64,000 bases of DNA. Origin: Nocardioides scoriae. GTDB lineage: Bacteria; Actinomycetota; Actinomycetes; Propionibacteriales; Nocardioidaceae. The stretch spans positions 3,286,001 to 3,350,000 of the forward strand of contig NZ_LT629757.1 of the NCBI RefSeq assembly GCF_900104965.1, read 5' to 3'. Positions 50,837 through 59,368 of this stretch are shown here, in pieces; within the stretch, counting starts at the first letter, position 1, and each line of letters begins with the position of its first letter. Below the pieces are notes generated by a model. That model saw nothing but the letters and a program-made list of their open reading frames with translations. It did not search any database and was not told the origin of the DNA. The position numbers and the translations under genes are program-made.

Positions 50837-52276
50837 TCAGCCCAGCGAGTTGGGGTCGCGCCAGGTGCGCTCGAAGGGCAGCCGCCACAGGTGGGGCGTG
50901 ATCAGCTGGTGGATCCGGTTGGGGCCCCACGAGCCCTGGGCGTACGGCCGCACCGGCGGCGGGTTGTCGAGCAGCGGCTGGGAGACCTCCCACAGCCGCT
51001 CGATGCCCTCCGCGCTGGTGAACAGCGTGCGGTCGCCGCGGGCGGCGTCGTAGATGAGCCGCTCGTAGGCCTCGAGGACGGCGCCGGCCCAGCCGGTCTC
51101 GTGCATGGAGAACTGCATCGAGAGCTTGTCGAGCTTCATGCCCGGGCCGGGACGCTTGCCGTAGAAGGACAGCGACATCTTCGACTGGTCCGCGAGGTCG
51201 AAGGTGAGGTGGTCGGGGCCGTTGTCGCCGACGCCGGAGCCGGCGGGGAACATCGAGCGGGGCGGCTCGCGGAAGGCGATCGAGATGATGCGCGCCCCCT
51301 CGGCCAGCCGCTTGCCGGTGCGCAGGTAGAACGGCACGCCGGCCCAGCGCCAGTTGTCGACGTAGCACTTGAGCGCGATGAAGGTCTCGGTCTCGGAGTC
51401 GGGACGCACGCCCGTGATGTCGCGGTAGCCGACGTACTGGCCCCGGACGACGTCGCTCGGCTGGATCGGCAGCATCGAGCGGAAGACCTTGTTCTTCTCC
51501 TCCGAGATCGCGAACGGCTCCAGCGCCGTGGGCGGCTCCATGGCCGTGAACGCCAGCACCTGGAACAGGTGGGTCACCACCATGTCGCGGTAGGCGCCGG
51601 TCGACTCGTAGAAGTCGGCGCGCTGCGCCAGGCCCAGCTCCTCGGGCACGTCGATCTGCACGTGGTCGATGTTGTTGCGGTGCCAGATCGGCTCGAACAG
51701 GCCGTTGGCGAAGCGGAACGCGAGGATGTTCTGCGCCGCCTCCTTGCCGAGGAAGTGGTCGATGCGGAAGATGTTCTCCTCGTCGAAGACCTCGTGCAGC
51801 GCGTTGTTGAGCTTCTTGGCCGACTCGAGGTCGGTGCCGAACGGCTTCTCCATGATGATCCGGCAGCGCTCGACCAGGCCGGCGTCGCGCAGCTGGTGCA
51901 CGACGGGCAGCGCGGCCTTCGGGGGCACCGAGAGGTACGCCAGCCGGCGGGGCTCGGTGTCGGCGGGGAAGTGGGACTCCGCGGTGGCCACCGTCTCGCG
52001 CAGCGCGGCCGGACCGCCCGCCCCGGGCGCCCAGTGCAGCCGCTTGCTGAACTCCTCCCAGCCCTCGGGGTCGGCGCCCTCGCCGCCGTGCTCGGCGATC
52101 GCCATCCTCGTGAAGTCGACGAAGCTGTCACGGGTGTGGTCGTCGAGCGAGGTCCCGACGACCTGCACCTCGGTGAGCAGGCCGGACTGGAAGAGGTGGA
52201 GCAGCCCGGGGAGGAGCTTGCGCTGCGCGAGGTCGCCGGTCGCTCCGAAGAGCACGACGGTCGTGGGTGTCGGCAT
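50837..52276 (-). CDS. zwf: Glucose-6-phosphate 1-dehydrogenase
   Basis: 479 residues from ATG 52276 (ATG 52288 would add four). Oxidises glucose-6-phosphate to 6-phosphogluconolactone with NADP+, the first step of the oxidative pentose phosphate pathway. Rossmann motif VVLFGATGDLAQRKLLPGL near residue 8, substrate site FRIDHFLGKEAAQN near 170, and IIMEKPFGTDLESA before it. It stands alone rather than with tal, tkt or opcA, so it may be a second copy outside the main pentose phosphate cluster (inference). Divergent from dnaK. Confidence 0.94.
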   Translation of the reverse strand: MPTPTTVVLFGATGDLAQRKLLPGLLHLFQSGLLTEVQVVGTSLDDHTRDSFVDFTRMAIAEHGGEGADPEGWEEFSKRLHWAPGAGGPAALRETVATAESHFPADTEPRRLAYLSVPPKAALPVVHQLRDAGLVERCRIIMEKPFGTDLESAKKLNNALHEVFDEENIFRIDHFLGKEAAQNILAFRFANGLFEPIWHRNNIDHVQIDVPEELGLAQRADFYESTGAYRDMVVTHLFQVLAFTAMEPPTALEPFAISEEKNKVFRSMLPIQPSDVVRGQYVGYRDITGVRPDSETETFIALKCYVDNWRWAGVPFYLRTGKRLAEGARIISIAFREPPRSMFPAGSGVGDNGPDHLTFDLADQSKMSLSFYGKRPGPGMKLDKLSMQFSMHETGWAGAVLEAYERLIYDAARGDRTLFTSAEGIERLWEVSQPLLDNPPPVRPYAQGSWGPNRIHQLITPHLWRLPFERTWRDPNSLG

Positions 52277-52378
52277 GAGGACCAGCATTCTCCGCCGCGG
52301 CCCGGTTGCAAAGCCGACTGTCTGGTTCGCCCGGACCGGACATCACGAATTTCCCTGCCCGAGGGGAACACCCCGGGT

Positions 52379-52427
52379 TTGCCGGGGGTTGGAGCAGGTG
52401 TCTAGAGTTGAGCCAGTCGGACTCAAG
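52379..52427 (+). promoter_or_regulatory. dnaK promoter with HspR HAIR operator
   Basis: TTGCCG (52379-52384) and TCTAGA (52401-52406) form a 16-nt-spaced promoter. Directly after lies GTTGAGC-N7-ACTCAAG (52407-52427), a HAIR element (consensus CTTGAGT-N7-ACTCAAG) with five of seven matches on the left and all seven on the right. HspR, encoded at the end of this operon, is expected to repress here. Confidence 0.8.
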
Positions 52428-52495
52428 TTGTCTGACCACCCGATCTTCACACCCCTCATCATCCTGTTCCACAGTCACACGGAGGTAACACACAC

Positions 52496-54358
52496 ATGGC
52501 ACGAGCGGTTGGCATTGACCTCGGCACGACGAACTCCGTCGTGGCGGTCCTCGAGGGTGGCGAACCCACCGTCATCGCAAACGCCGAAGGCGCCCGGACG
52601 ACCCCGTCGGTCGTGGCCTTCGCCAAGTCCGGCGAGGTGCTCGTCGGTGAGGTCGCCAAGCGGCAGGCCGTCACCAACGTCGACCGCACCATCCGCTCGG
52701 TCAAGCGCCACATGGGCACCGACTGGAAGCAGAAGATCGACGAGAAGGACTTCACCTCCCAGCAGATCAGCGCGTTCGTGCTGCAGAAGCTCAAGCGCGA
52801 CGCGGAGGCCTACCTCGGCGAGCCGGTGACCGACGCGGTCATCACCGTCCCGGCGTACTTCTCCGACGCGCAGCGCCAGGCCACCAAGGAGGCCGGCGAG
52901 ATCGCGGGCCTCAACGTGAGCCGGATCGTCAACGAGCCCACCGCGGCCGCGCTGGCCTACGGTCTCGACAAGGGCGACGCCGACCAGACCATCCTCGTCT
53001 TCGACCTCGGCGGCGGCACCTTCGACGTGTCCCTCCTCGAGATCGGCGAGGGCGTGGTCGAGGTCAAGGCGACCAGCGGCGACAACCACCTCGGTGGCGA
53101 CGACTGGGACCAGAAGGTCGTCGACTGGATGGTCAAGAAGTTCCAGGGCAACAACGGCGTCGACCTGAGCAAGGACAAGATCGCGCTGCAGCGCCTGCAG
53201 GAGTCGGCCGAGAAGGCCAAGATCGAGCTGTCCTCCTCCAGCGAGACCACGATCCACCTGCCCTACATCACCCACGGCGAGTCCGGCCCGCTGCACTTCG
53301 AGGAGAAGCTCACCCGCAGCGAGTTCCAGAAGCTCACCGCGGACCTGCTCGAGCGGACCAAGACGCCCTTCCAGAACGTCCTCAAGGACGGCGGCGTCGA
53401 CGTCAGCAAGATCGACCACGTCGTGCTCGTCGGCGGCTCCACCCGGATGCCCGCCGTGACCGACGTCGTCAAGAGCCTGCTCGGCGGCAAGGAGCCCAAC
53501 AAGGGCGTCAACCCCGACGAGGTCGTCGCGATCGGCGCCGCGCTCCAGGCCGGCGTCCTCAAGGGCGAGGTCAAGGACGTGCTGCTCCTCGACGTCACCC
53601 CGCTGAGCCTCGGCATCGAGACCAAGGGCGGCGTCATGACCAACCTCATCGAGCGCAACACCACGATCCCCACCAAGCGCTCGGAGATCTTCACCACCGC
53701 CGACGACAACCAGCCCTCGGTCGAGATCAAGGTCGCCCAGGGCGAGCGCCAGATGTGGGCGCAGAACCAGCCGCTCGGCAACTTCGAGCTGACCGGCCTG
53801 CCCCCGGCCCCGCGCGGCGTGCCCAAGATCGAGGTGACCTTCGACATCGACGCCAACGGCATCGTGCACGTGTCGGCGAAGGACCAGGGCACCGGCAAGG
53901 AGCAGTCGATGACGATCTCCGGCGGCAGCGCGCTGTCGAAGGACGACATCAACCGGATGGTCCAGGACGCCGAGCAGTACGCCGAGGAGGACGCCCGCCG
54001 CCGCGAGACCGTCGAGTCCCGCAACCAGGCCGACTCCCTCGTCTACTCGACCGAGAAGTTCCTCTCCGAGAACGACGAGAAGCTGCCCGAGGACGTGAAG
54101 ACCGAGGTCCAGGCCGACGTCGACGCGCTCAAGAAGCTCCTCGAGGACACCGAGACCGACAAGGACGCCTTCACCGCGGCCATCACCAAGCTGGGCGAGT
54201 CCAGCCAGAAGATGGGGGCGGCGATGTACGAGGCCTCCGCCGCCGAGAGCGGTGCCGCCGAGGGCGACCAGGCCGAGGCCACGACCGACGGTGACGACGA
54301 CGTCGTCGACGCCGAGATCGTGGACGAGGACGAGCAGCCCAAGAAGGACGACCAGTGA
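52496..54358 (+). CDS. dnaK: Molecular chaperone DnaK (Hsp70)
   Basis: 620 residues from ATG 52496 with GGAGG upstream. The nucleotide-binding domain starts [19 protein letters not shown] and contains [17 protein letters not shown] near 165 and [13 protein letters not shown] near 310; the substrate-binding domain begins near 370, with [14 protein letters not shown]. The acidic C-terminus [17 protein letters not shown] is the usual actinobacterial tail. It folds and protects proteins, with GrpE and DnaJ encoded next. GrpE follows through a GTGA overlap. Confidence 0.98.
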   Translation: MARAVGIDLGTTNSVVAVLEGGEPTVIANAEGARTTPSVVAFAKSGEVLVGEVAKRQAVTNVDRTIRSVKRHMGTDWKQKIDEKDFTSQQISAFVLQKLKRDAEAYLGEPVTDAVITVPAYFSDAQRQATKEAGEIAGLNVSRIVNEPTAAALAYGLDKGDADQTILVFDLGGGTFDVSLLEIGEGVVEVKATSGDNHLGGDDWDQKVVDWMVKKFQGNNGVDLSKDKIALQRLQESAEKAKIELSSSSETTIHLPYITHGESGPLHFEEKLTRSEFQKLTADLLERTKTPFQNVLKDGGVDVSKIDHVVLVGGSTRMPAVTDVVKSLLGGKEPNKGVNPDEVVAIGAALQAGVLKGEVKDVLLLDVTPLSLGIETKGGVMTNLIERNTTIPTKRSEIFTTADDNQPSVEIKVAQGERQMWAQNQPLGNFELTGLPPAPRGVPKIEVTFDIDANGIVHVSAKDQGTGKEQSMTISGGSALSKDDINRMVQDAEQYAEEDARRRETVESRNQADSLVYSTEKFLSENDEKLPEDVKTEVQADVDALKKLLEDTETDKDAFTAAITKLGESSQKMGAAMYEASAAESGAAEGDQAEATTDGDDDVVDAEIVDEDEQPKKDDQ

Positions 54359-55017
54359 CCGCTCCCGACGACCGTCCCCAGGACGACTCCGTCGAGACCC
54401 CGGCCGGGGAGCACTCCGCTGCTCCCCGGCCCGGGGGGCCCGCTGGCCAGGGCCGGCCCGCCGGCAGCTTCGGCGACGTCGCCGGCGAGACCGGCGAGGA
54501 CACCGAGGTCGAGGCGGGCGACGCCTCGACCGGGCCCGAGGCCGACGGGGAGCCGTTCGACCCCGCCGCCCAGGCGGCGTCCGACGAGCTCGCGGTGGCG
54601 CGGGCCGAGGCGGCCGAGCGGCTGCTCGACCTGCAGCGGCTGCAGGCGGAGTTCCTCAACTACAAGCGGCGCGTCGAGCGCGACCGCGAGCTGGTCCAGC
54701 AGAACGCCACCTTCACGGTGCTCACCGGCCTGCTGCCGGTGCTCGACGACATCGACCGGGCCCGTGAGCACGGCGAGGTCGAGGGCGGCTTCAAGGCCGT
54801 CGCCGACGCGCTGGACCGCACCGTGGCGCAGCTGGGCCTGACGAAGTACGCCGCCACGGGCGACGCCTTCGACCCCACGCTCCACGAGGCGCTCATGCAC
54901 GGCCTGTCGCCGGAGGTCACCACGACCACCGTCGACGTGGTCGCGCAGGCGGGCTACCGCATCGGCGAGCGCGTCGTGCGCGCGGCGAAGGTGACCGTGC
55001 TGGACCCTGAGGGCTGA
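54355..55017 (+). CDS. grpE: Nucleotide exchange factor GrpE
   Basis: 220 residues from GTG 54355. A disordered acidic N-terminus (to about 70) leads to the long dimer helix [29 protein letters not shown] and the beta domain [17 protein letters not shown]...[13 protein letters not shown]. It releases ADP from DnaK. Second gene of the dnaK operon, coupled to dnaK by a 4-nt overlap. Confidence 0.96.
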   Translation: MTAPDDRPQDDSVETPAGEHSAAPRPGGPAGQGRPAGSFGDVAGETGEDTEVEAGDASTGPEADGEPFDPAAQAASDELAVARAEAAERLLDLQRLQAEFLNYKRRVERDRELVQQNATFTVLTGLLPVLDDIDRAREHGEVEGGFKAVADALDRTVAQLGLTKYAATGDAFDPTLHEALMHGLSPEVTTTTVDVVAQAGYRIGERVVRAAKVTVLDPEG

Positions 55018-55054
55018 GAGCCCCCGACCGATCCGACGAGAGGAGGGACGACCC

Positions 55055-56245
55055 GTGGCGAACAACGCCGACTGGGCCACCAAGGACTTCTACCAGGTCC
55101 TCGGCGTGGCCAAGGACGCCGACCAGGCCGCCATCAAGAAGGCCTACCGCAAGCTGGCGCGGGAGAACCATCCCGACTCCAAGCCGGGTGACAAGGCCGC
55201 CGAGGACCGCTTCAAGTCGGTCGCGGAGGCCTACGACGTCGTGGGCGACCAGGACAAGCGGGCGCAGTACGACGAGATGCGCTCGCTCTACGGCGCCGGC
55301 GCCGGCTTCGGCCGGGGCGGGGGCGGCGGGGGCTTCCCCGGCGGCTTCGGCGGTGGTCGCCCCGGCACCGGGACCCGCCCGGGCGGTGCCGGCGGCTTCG
55401 ACGTCGGTGACCTGTTCGGCGACCTCTTCCGCCAGGGCGGCCAGGGGGGCGGTGGCGGCTTCGGCGGCTCCCGCGGCCCGCGGCCGGCCAAGGGCGCCGA
55501 CGTCGAGGCGGAGGCCACGATCGCCTTCGCCGACGCGCTCGCCGGCACCACCATCAGCCTGCGGCTGCGCTCGGACGCGCCGTGCCCGACCTGCTCGGGC
55601 ACGGGCGGCAAGCCCGGCACCCGGCCGCACGTCTGCGGCACCTGCGACGGCGCCGGCATGGTGGCCAGCACCGTGGGCGGCGGGTTCTCGATGAACGAGA
55701 CCTGCCCCGAGTGCCACGGTCGCCAGCTCGTCTACGACGAGTCGTGCCCCACCTGCCACGGCTCCGGTCGAGGCGTCTCGAGCCGCACCATCTCGGCGCG
55801 GATCCCCGCCGGGGTCAAGGACGGCCAGCGGATCCGCCTCAAGGGCAAGGGGGCCTCCGGCGAGAACGGCGGCCCGGCCGGCGACCTGCTCGTGACGGTC
55901 AAGGTCGGCTCCCACCGGCTCTTCGGCCGCAAGGGCGACCACCTCACCCTCGAGGTGCCCGTCGGCTTCGACGAGGCCGCGCTCGGGGCCGAGATCAAGG
56001 TGCCCACGCTGGGTGGCGCCCCGGTGACGCTGCGCGTCCCGGCCGGCACGCCGAGCGGCCGGGTGTTCCGGGTGCGGGGCCGCGGGGCGCCGCGCAAGGA
56101 CGGCTCCCCGGGCGACCTGCTGGTGACGGTGCTCGTGGAGGTGCCGCCGACGCTGGGCGACGACGCGCGCTCGGCCGTGGAGGCCTACCGCGCGGCGCGC
56201 GCGGGCCACGACCCGCGGGCCGGCCTGCTCGAGGGAGGCGCGTGA
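55055..56245 (+). CDS. dnaJ: Chaperone DnaJ
   Basis: 396 residues from GTG 55055 with GAGGAGGG upstream. J-domain 10-75 with helix KKAYRKLARENHPDSKPGD (HPD motif), a Gly/Phe-rich linker about 85-145, and a zinc region with CPTCSGTGG, CGTCDGAGM, CPECHGRQL and CPTCHGSGR; the third finger lacks the usual GxG. The C-terminal peptide-binding domains end in HDPRAGLLEGGA. This is the DnaJ1 type that accompanies dnaK-grpE in actinobacteria. It stimulates DnaK ATPase. Confidence 0.97.
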   Translation: MANNADWATKDFYQVLGVAKDADQAAIKKAYRKLARENHPDSKPGDKAAEDRFKSVAEAYDVVGDQDKRAQYDEMRSLYGAGAGFGRGGGGGGFPGGFGGGRPGTGTRPGGAGGFDVGDLFGDLFRQGGQGGGGGFGGSRGPRPAKGADVEAEATIAFADALAGTTISLRLRSDAPCPTCSGTGGKPGTRPHVCGTCDGAGMVASTVGGGFSMNETCPECHGRQLVYDESCPTCHGSGRGVSSRTISARIPAGVKDGQRIRLKGKGASGENGGPAGDLLVTVKVGSHRLFGRKGDHLTLEVPVGFDEAALGAEIKVPTLGGAPVTLRVPAGTPSGRVFRVRGRGAPRKDGSPGDLLVTVLVEVPPTLGDDARSAVEAYRAARAGHDPRAGLLEGGA

Positions 56246-56246
56246 G

Positions 56247-56681
56247 ATGCCCACCTCCCGCCAGCCGCGTCGCAACCAGGTGCCCGGCCCGACCGTGCCG
56301 GTCTACGTCATCAGCGTCGCCGCGGAGCTGACCGGCCTGCACCCGCAGACCCTGCGCCAGTACGACCGTGCCGGCCTGGTCTCCCCGGGCCGCACCGGTG
56401 GCGGCGGTCGGCGCTACTCGCTGCGCGACATCGAGCTGCTGCGCGAGGTGGCCGAGCTGACCGCCTCCGGCATCGGCCTCGAGGGGGTGCGCCGCATCCT
56501 GGAGCTCGAGCACCAGGTCGCAGCCCTGCGCGCCCGCAACGCCGAGCTGCGGGGCCAGGTCGCCGAGCTGCAGTCGGCCCTCGAGGCCACGCTCGCCACC
56601 CTGCGCGGCCACCGGCCCAACCTGCCGGCGCTGCGCCCCCCGGGCGGCGCCATCACGCCGTTCCTGCAGTCGCCCCACTAG
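56247..56681 (+). CDS. hspR: Heat-shock repressor HspR (MerR family)
   Basis: 144 residues from ATG 56247, two bases after the dnaJ stop. MerR-type winged helix: VYVISVAAELTGLHPQTLRQYDRAGLVSPGRTGGGGRRYS (residues 19-58, shown with its key motifs HPQTLRQYDR and RRYS). A coiled coil (LEHQVAALRARNAELRGQVAELQSAL) follows. HspR binds HAIR elements, of which two are visible: before dnaK and before clpB. In Streptomyces, DnaK acts as its co-repressor, closing a feedback loop. Confidence 0.96.
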   Translation: MPTSRQPRRNQVPGPTVPVYVISVAAELTGLHPQTLRQYDRAGLVSPGRTGGGGRRYSLRDIELLREVAELTASGIGLEGVRRILELEHQVAALRARNAELRGQVAELQSALEATLATLRGHRPNLPALRPPGGAITPFLQSPH

Positions 56682-56838
56682 CCGCCCGTCGGGACGCTCC
56701 GTGCGTCTCGTCACGGGCACGGGCTTGCCGATCCCGGTGACCGGGTCGCGGCGGAGTCGTTAACCTTCGCGACACACGCGCGCACGCCCGGGGGACCCGC
56801 CCGCCGGGCCCACCGCGAGGCCGGGACAGGAGGCCGCC

Positions 56839-58149
56839 ATGCCGGCGGAGATCGACTGGTTCTTCCAGCGCGCCGACTGGCTCCACGTGCTGACGATCCC
56901 GGTGTTCACCGGCGTCGTGGGGTTCCTCATCAACTGGAGCGGGCTGTGGATGCTCTTCTCCCCGGTGCGCTTCCACGGCGTCACGGTGCCGGGCATGCGC
57001 CAGCTCTCGCGGGTGCTGCCCCGCAAGGTGCAGGAGGTGCCCGGCATCCTGCAGGGCGGCATCGGCTGGCAGGGCATCGTGCCGGCCCGGGCGGCCAAGA
57101 TGGGCAGCATCGCCGTCGACAAGGCGATCGCCAAGCTCGGCACGCCCGCGGAGTTCTACCAGCAGCTCGAGCCCGACCAGATCGCCGAGCACATCGTGCA
57201 GGTCTTCGAGCCCGAGCTGCCACAGATGATCGACCAGATCATGCGGCGCGAGCACCCCGCCCTGTGGCGTGACCTGCCCCCACGGGCACGGGCGGCCGTC
57301 GTACGTCGCGTCCAGGCGCAGCTGCCCGGCGTGGTGCGCACCGTGACCGACGAGATCGGCGAGCACATCGACCAGCTGCTCGACCCGAAGATCATGGTCA
57401 TCAACCACTTCCAGCGGCACCCCGCGCTGGTGGTCCGGATCTTCCGCGACTTCGGCCAGCGCGAGCTCAACCTGATGGTGGCCTTCGGGTTCATCTTCGG
57501 CTTCGGGCTCGGCATCCCGGTCGCGGTCCTCGACCACTGGTTCGCCCAGTGGTGGCTGCTGCCCGTGCTCGGCGTGGTCGTCGGCTGGGCCACCAACGCG
57601 CTCGGCATGTGGCTGATCTTCGAGCCGCCGGAGCCGCGCCGGGTCCTGGGCATCAAGGTGCACGGCCTGTTCCTGCGTCGCCAGGACCAGGCGGCCGAGG
57701 TCTACGCGCGGATCATCGCCGACGACGTCATCACGCTGGAGAACATCGGCGACTTCCTGCTCGACGGCCCCCGGGGCGACCGCACCCGGCAGATGCTGGC
57801 CTCGGCGATGCGCCCGGCCATCGACAACGCCGCCGGCCCGGTGCGCGGCGCGGTGCGCGTGGCCGTGGGGTCGCGGCAGTTCGACAACATCCGCGACGCG
57901 ATGGCGCTGGAGGCGGTCGACCGGACCATCGAGCCCTTCCGCGACCCGGATTTCAGCCGCCGCCAGGCCGACAAGATCAACGCGCTCATCGCGCAGCGGA
58001 CCAAGGAGCTGCCCCCGCGCGACTTCGTGGAGATGATGCGCTCCGCCATCAAGGAGGACGAGTGGATGCTCTACGCCCACGGCGCGATCATGGGCTTCGG
58101 CGGTGGGTTGCTCCACCTCGCGCTCTTCGGGGTCGGGGGGCCGGCGTGA
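56839..58149 (+). CDS. DUF445 family membrane protein
   Basis: 436 residues from ATG 56839 with AGGAGG. One hydrophobic segment near 18-40 (VLTIPVFTGVVGFLINWSGLWMLF), a second near 215-255, and a last near 415-432. Between them are helical segments with DUF445 motifs such as GWQGIVPARAAKMGSIAVDK and LLPVLGVVVGWATNALGMWLIF. Members are widespread membrane proteins without a settled function. Overlaps the next gene by GTGA. Confidence 0.82.
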   Translation: MPAEIDWFFQRADWLHVLTIPVFTGVVGFLINWSGLWMLFSPVRFHGVTVPGMRQLSRVLPRKVQEVPGILQGGIGWQGIVPARAAKMGSIAVDKAIAKLGTPAEFYQQLEPDQIAEHIVQVFEPELPQMIDQIMRREHPALWRDLPPRARAAVVRRVQAQLPGVVRTVTDEIGEHIDQLLDPKIMVINHFQRHPALVVRIFRDFGQRELNLMVAFGFIFGFGLGIPVAVLDHWFAQWWLLPVLGVVVGWATNALGMWLIFEPPEPRRVLGIKVHGLFLRRQDQAAEVYARIIADDVITLENIGDFLLDGPRGDRTRQMLASAMRPAIDNAAGPVRGAVRVAVGSRQFDNIRDAMALEAVDRTIEPFRDPDFSRRQADKINALIAQRTKELPPRDFVEMMRSAIKEDEWMLYAHGAIMGFGGGLLHLALFGVGGPA

Positions 58150-59114
58150 ACGACCGTCCCGACCGCACGCCCGAGCGCGCCACCGGTGCCCTGCCCGGCG
58201 CGCAGGACCCGCAGGGCCCCGCGCCGTGGCGCACCGACGACGAGCCGCCGGCACGACCCGGCCGCCAGCCCGTGCTGCGCGAGGCGACCGAGGCGCTGCC
58301 GGGCGTGGCCCGGATCGCCGCCACCGCCGCGGCCCGCTCGACGGCCTGGTCGGTCGGCGCCGGCCTGCGCTCGGGCCGGCTCCTGGTGCGCGCGCTCACC
58401 GATCCCGACACCGCCGGCGACCTCGTCCAGGGCGTCGCCCACGACGTGGCCGAGGCCTCGCGCACCGTCAGCGAGGTGGCCCGCGCCGTCTCCGCGGGCG
58501 TGCCGGTCACCCGCGCCCTGCGCGACGCGTCCGCCTCCCTGGCCGACGTGGTGCTAGCCGACGTCACGCCGCAGCCCCGCGAGCCCGAGCGCGAGCGGTC
58601 GCTGCGCGAGCGCGGCGAGGACCTGCTGGAGCGGTCGCGCGACGTGTGGGACGAGGAGGGCGTGCACCCGGCGTACGGCCGGATCCTCGACGAGCTCGCC
58701 CCCGACGAGGCCCGGATCCTGCTGCTCCTGCTGCGCGGGGGCCCGCAGCCCTCGGTCGACGTGCGCACCGGCGGCCCCGTCGGGATGGTCAGCAGCGCGC
58801 TGGTCGCCCCCGGCATGTCGATGATCGGCGCCCGGGCCGGCTGCCGCCACACCGACGAGGTGCCGGCGTACCTCAACAACCTGTTCCGGCTCGGCCTGAT
58901 CTGGTTCAGCCGCGAGCAGCTCGAGGACCCGATGGAGTACCAGGTCGTCGAGGCCCAGCCCGACGTGCTGGCCGCGATGCACTCCGTGCGCTTCCCCAAG
59001 GTGGTGCGCCGCAGCATCCACCTGACGCCCTTCGGCACCGGCTTCTGCACCGCCTGCCTGGTCGACGACTCCGAGGCGGCCTCGCTCCCGGCCCACCAGA
59101 TCCCCGAGGACTGA
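58146..59114 (+). CDS. Abi-alpha (DUF4393) family protein
   Basis: 322 residues from GTG 58146. A disordered Pro/Arg-rich start; a middle region with repeated helices (LVQGVAHDVAEASRTVSEVARAVSAG); and a C-terminal domain LDELAPDEARILLLLLRGGPQPSVDVRTGG...YLNNLFRLGLIWFSREQLEDPMEYQVVEAQPDV, which fits the Abi-alpha/DUF4393 family. The name comes from abortive-infection associations, but here the coupling to DUF445 and the heat-shock setting make an envelope or stress role just as likely (inference). Confidence 0.72.
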   Translation: MNDRPDRTPERATGALPGAQDPQGPAPWRTDDEPPARPGRQPVLREATEALPGVARIAATAAARSTAWSVGAGLRSGRLLVRALTDPDTAGDLVQGVAHDVAEASRTVSEVARAVSAGVPVTRALRDASASLADVVLADVTPQPREPERERSLRERGEDLLERSRDVWDEEGVHPAYGRILDELAPDEARILLLLLRGGPQPSVDVRTGGPVGMVSSALVAPGMSMIGARAGCRHTDEVPAYLNNLFRLGLIWFSREQLEDPMEYQVVEAQPDVLAAMHSVRFPKVVRRSIHLTPFGTGFCTACLVDDSEAASLPAHQIPED

Positions 59115-59150
59115 CCCGCCGCCCTCGGGGTCGGACACACCACGCGTCCC

Positions 59151-59231
59151 ACTGGACGTCGTTCCTGGTGACTGGACGTCTGTTGCAACAGACGTCCAGT
59201 CACCGATCACCCGGACGTCCGGGTGATCAGC
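59151..59231 (+). repeat. 81-bp dispersed palindromic repeat, copy C
   Basis: Third copy of the 81-bp element. Here the central hairpin is a perfect 38-bp palindrome (arm GGTGACTGGACGTCTGTTG) and the third stem GATCACCCGGAC/GTCCGGGTGATC is perfect. It lies between the Abi-alpha gene and the clpB promoter, and may terminate the former. Confidence 0.92.
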
Positions 59232-59264
59232 GCCCCTTGACCACCCCCACCCCCAAACCCCAAA

Positions 59265-59285
59265 GTTGAGGGGAACAGACTCAAC
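59265..59285 (+). promoter_or_regulatory. HAIR element upstream of clpB
   Basis: GTTGAGG-N7-ACTCAAC lies 84 nt before the clpB start and matches the HspR operator consensus CTTGAGT-N7-ACTCAAG at five of seven positions on the left and six of seven on the right. It places clpB in the same regulon as the dnaK operon. Confidence 0.8.
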
Positions 59286-59368
59286 TCTGGCGGCGTTGAC
59301 CCGGTGTCGCGCTCGCCGTCCGAGCCGCATCCCACCCCGGTCCGTCCCGGTCGTCACGAGGAGTTCGA

